A program made the position numbers and the translations under genes. From Gavia stellata (taxonomy: Eukaryota > Chordata > Aves > Gaviiformes > Gaviidae): a stretch of DNA of 64,000 bases. Positions 63,453 to 64,000 of the stretch are shown here, in pieces; within the stretch, counting starts at the first letter, position 1; every line of letters begins with the position of its first letter. The stretch lies in NCBI RefSeq assembly GCF_030936135.1, contig NC_082600.1:20777943-20841942 (forward strand), given 5' to 3'. The notes beneath the pieces were generated by a model. That model searched no databases. It was given only the letters and a program-made list of their open reading frames with translations, and had not been told where the DNA came from.

Positions 63453-64000
63453 CTAACAGTGGAAAAGAAAAGAACAGGAAGTGAGCCTGGATCAGAATAG
63501 ATTGCTTTTTTAATACCTTTCCACACAAACTTAAATATATCAATGCTTCTGCAAGAAATTACTTTTTATAATACACCAAAGTTCTGCAAGAAATATGGGA
63601 AGCATATCACAATGCACTAAGTGGATCTCATACTGGGGTAGAACAAGACTGTCACGTAATCATTAGTCTCGGTTCTTCACCATTTCAGGACCGATGGTAC
63701 CACGGTCACGGCAATGCTCCCAACAAATTAAGCAGCGATTCTGGTAGGCAGAGACATTCAAATGTTACACTTAGATAGCAGCAAGCCTGTTAGAGTTTCA
63801 GCTAATGGGACTGAAAAGCGCAGGCAGTGCACTTTCCAGGAATACAGAGGAAATGATACAGGAGTTAAGGACATTGTACTCTGTCTTCTGGCAGAGTAAC
63901 AAAACTGCATCGTAGCATTACTAAGGGCTAAACCACTTCCTGAAGACCATCACTTCAGTGGAGTAAAGGGCCTCCACCTTTCTGTGGAGCACTGTTCAAA
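63453..64000 (-). other. ZC3H14: ZC3H14 intron, 3' part (right edge of window)
   Basis: No exon for the upstream CCCH fingers is visible here, so the intron runs beyond the window. A GC-richer, CpG-containing patch at about 63660-63760 has an imperfect inverted repeat and a short minus-strand open frame. Its nature is unknown. Confidence 0.65.

Noticed and set aside
63640..63760. H/ACA or C/D box snoRNA in the ZC3H14 intron
   Set aside because: I could not place a convincing box H with a terminal ACA, or box C and D in the right order, on either strand.

Overview
This is a bird-like vertebrate nuclear window: AT-rich, intron-rich, with compact introns and several CR1 LINE fragments ending in the (ATTCTRTG)n-type octamer tails seen in birds and other sauropsids. 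It holds the 3' part of one large gene on the + strand and the 3' end of a second gene on the - strand, arranged tail to tail.

The + strand gene is EML5 (echinoderm microtubule-associated protein-like 5). I could place 26 coding segments between 1653 and 52344. All have AG/GT splice boundaries with matching phases, and together they read 1156 codons without a break before a TGA stop at 52342-52344. They encode the end of the second and the whole third of the three HELP-WD40 units of this protein. The segments before 1653, including the promoter, lie outside the window. One segment is a 21-nt microexon (36480-36500). The intron at 16439-31380 (about 15 kb) falls in the acidic linker between units two and three.

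From 52345 onward no further coding exon is visible until ZC3H14. The region is AT-rich and fits a very long EML5 3'UTR with several AATAAA signals. The best distal end is at 61192-61197, with a Pumilio-type site just upstream.

The - strand gene at the right edge is ZC3H14 (Nab2-type poly(A)-binding CCCH zinc finger protein). Its last three coding segments (63452-63358, 62828-62722, 62100-62094) encode the final two CCCH fingers and the C-terminus. EML5 and ZC3H14 are also convergent neighbours in mammals, which supports EML5 rather than EML6.

Mobile DNA consists of CR1 copies at about 6830-7775 (-), 7958-8270 (+), 33701-34665 (-) and 41868-42262 (+), plus a worn piece near 115-185. Two of them still carry open reading frame for the reverse-transcriptase C-terminus. 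There are also microsatellites and low-complexity tracts. I saw no rRNA, convincing tRNA, CRISPR or novel multigene system. The most interesting items are the microexon with an upstream UGC repeat, the convergent 3' ends, and a few structured or low-complexity elements.
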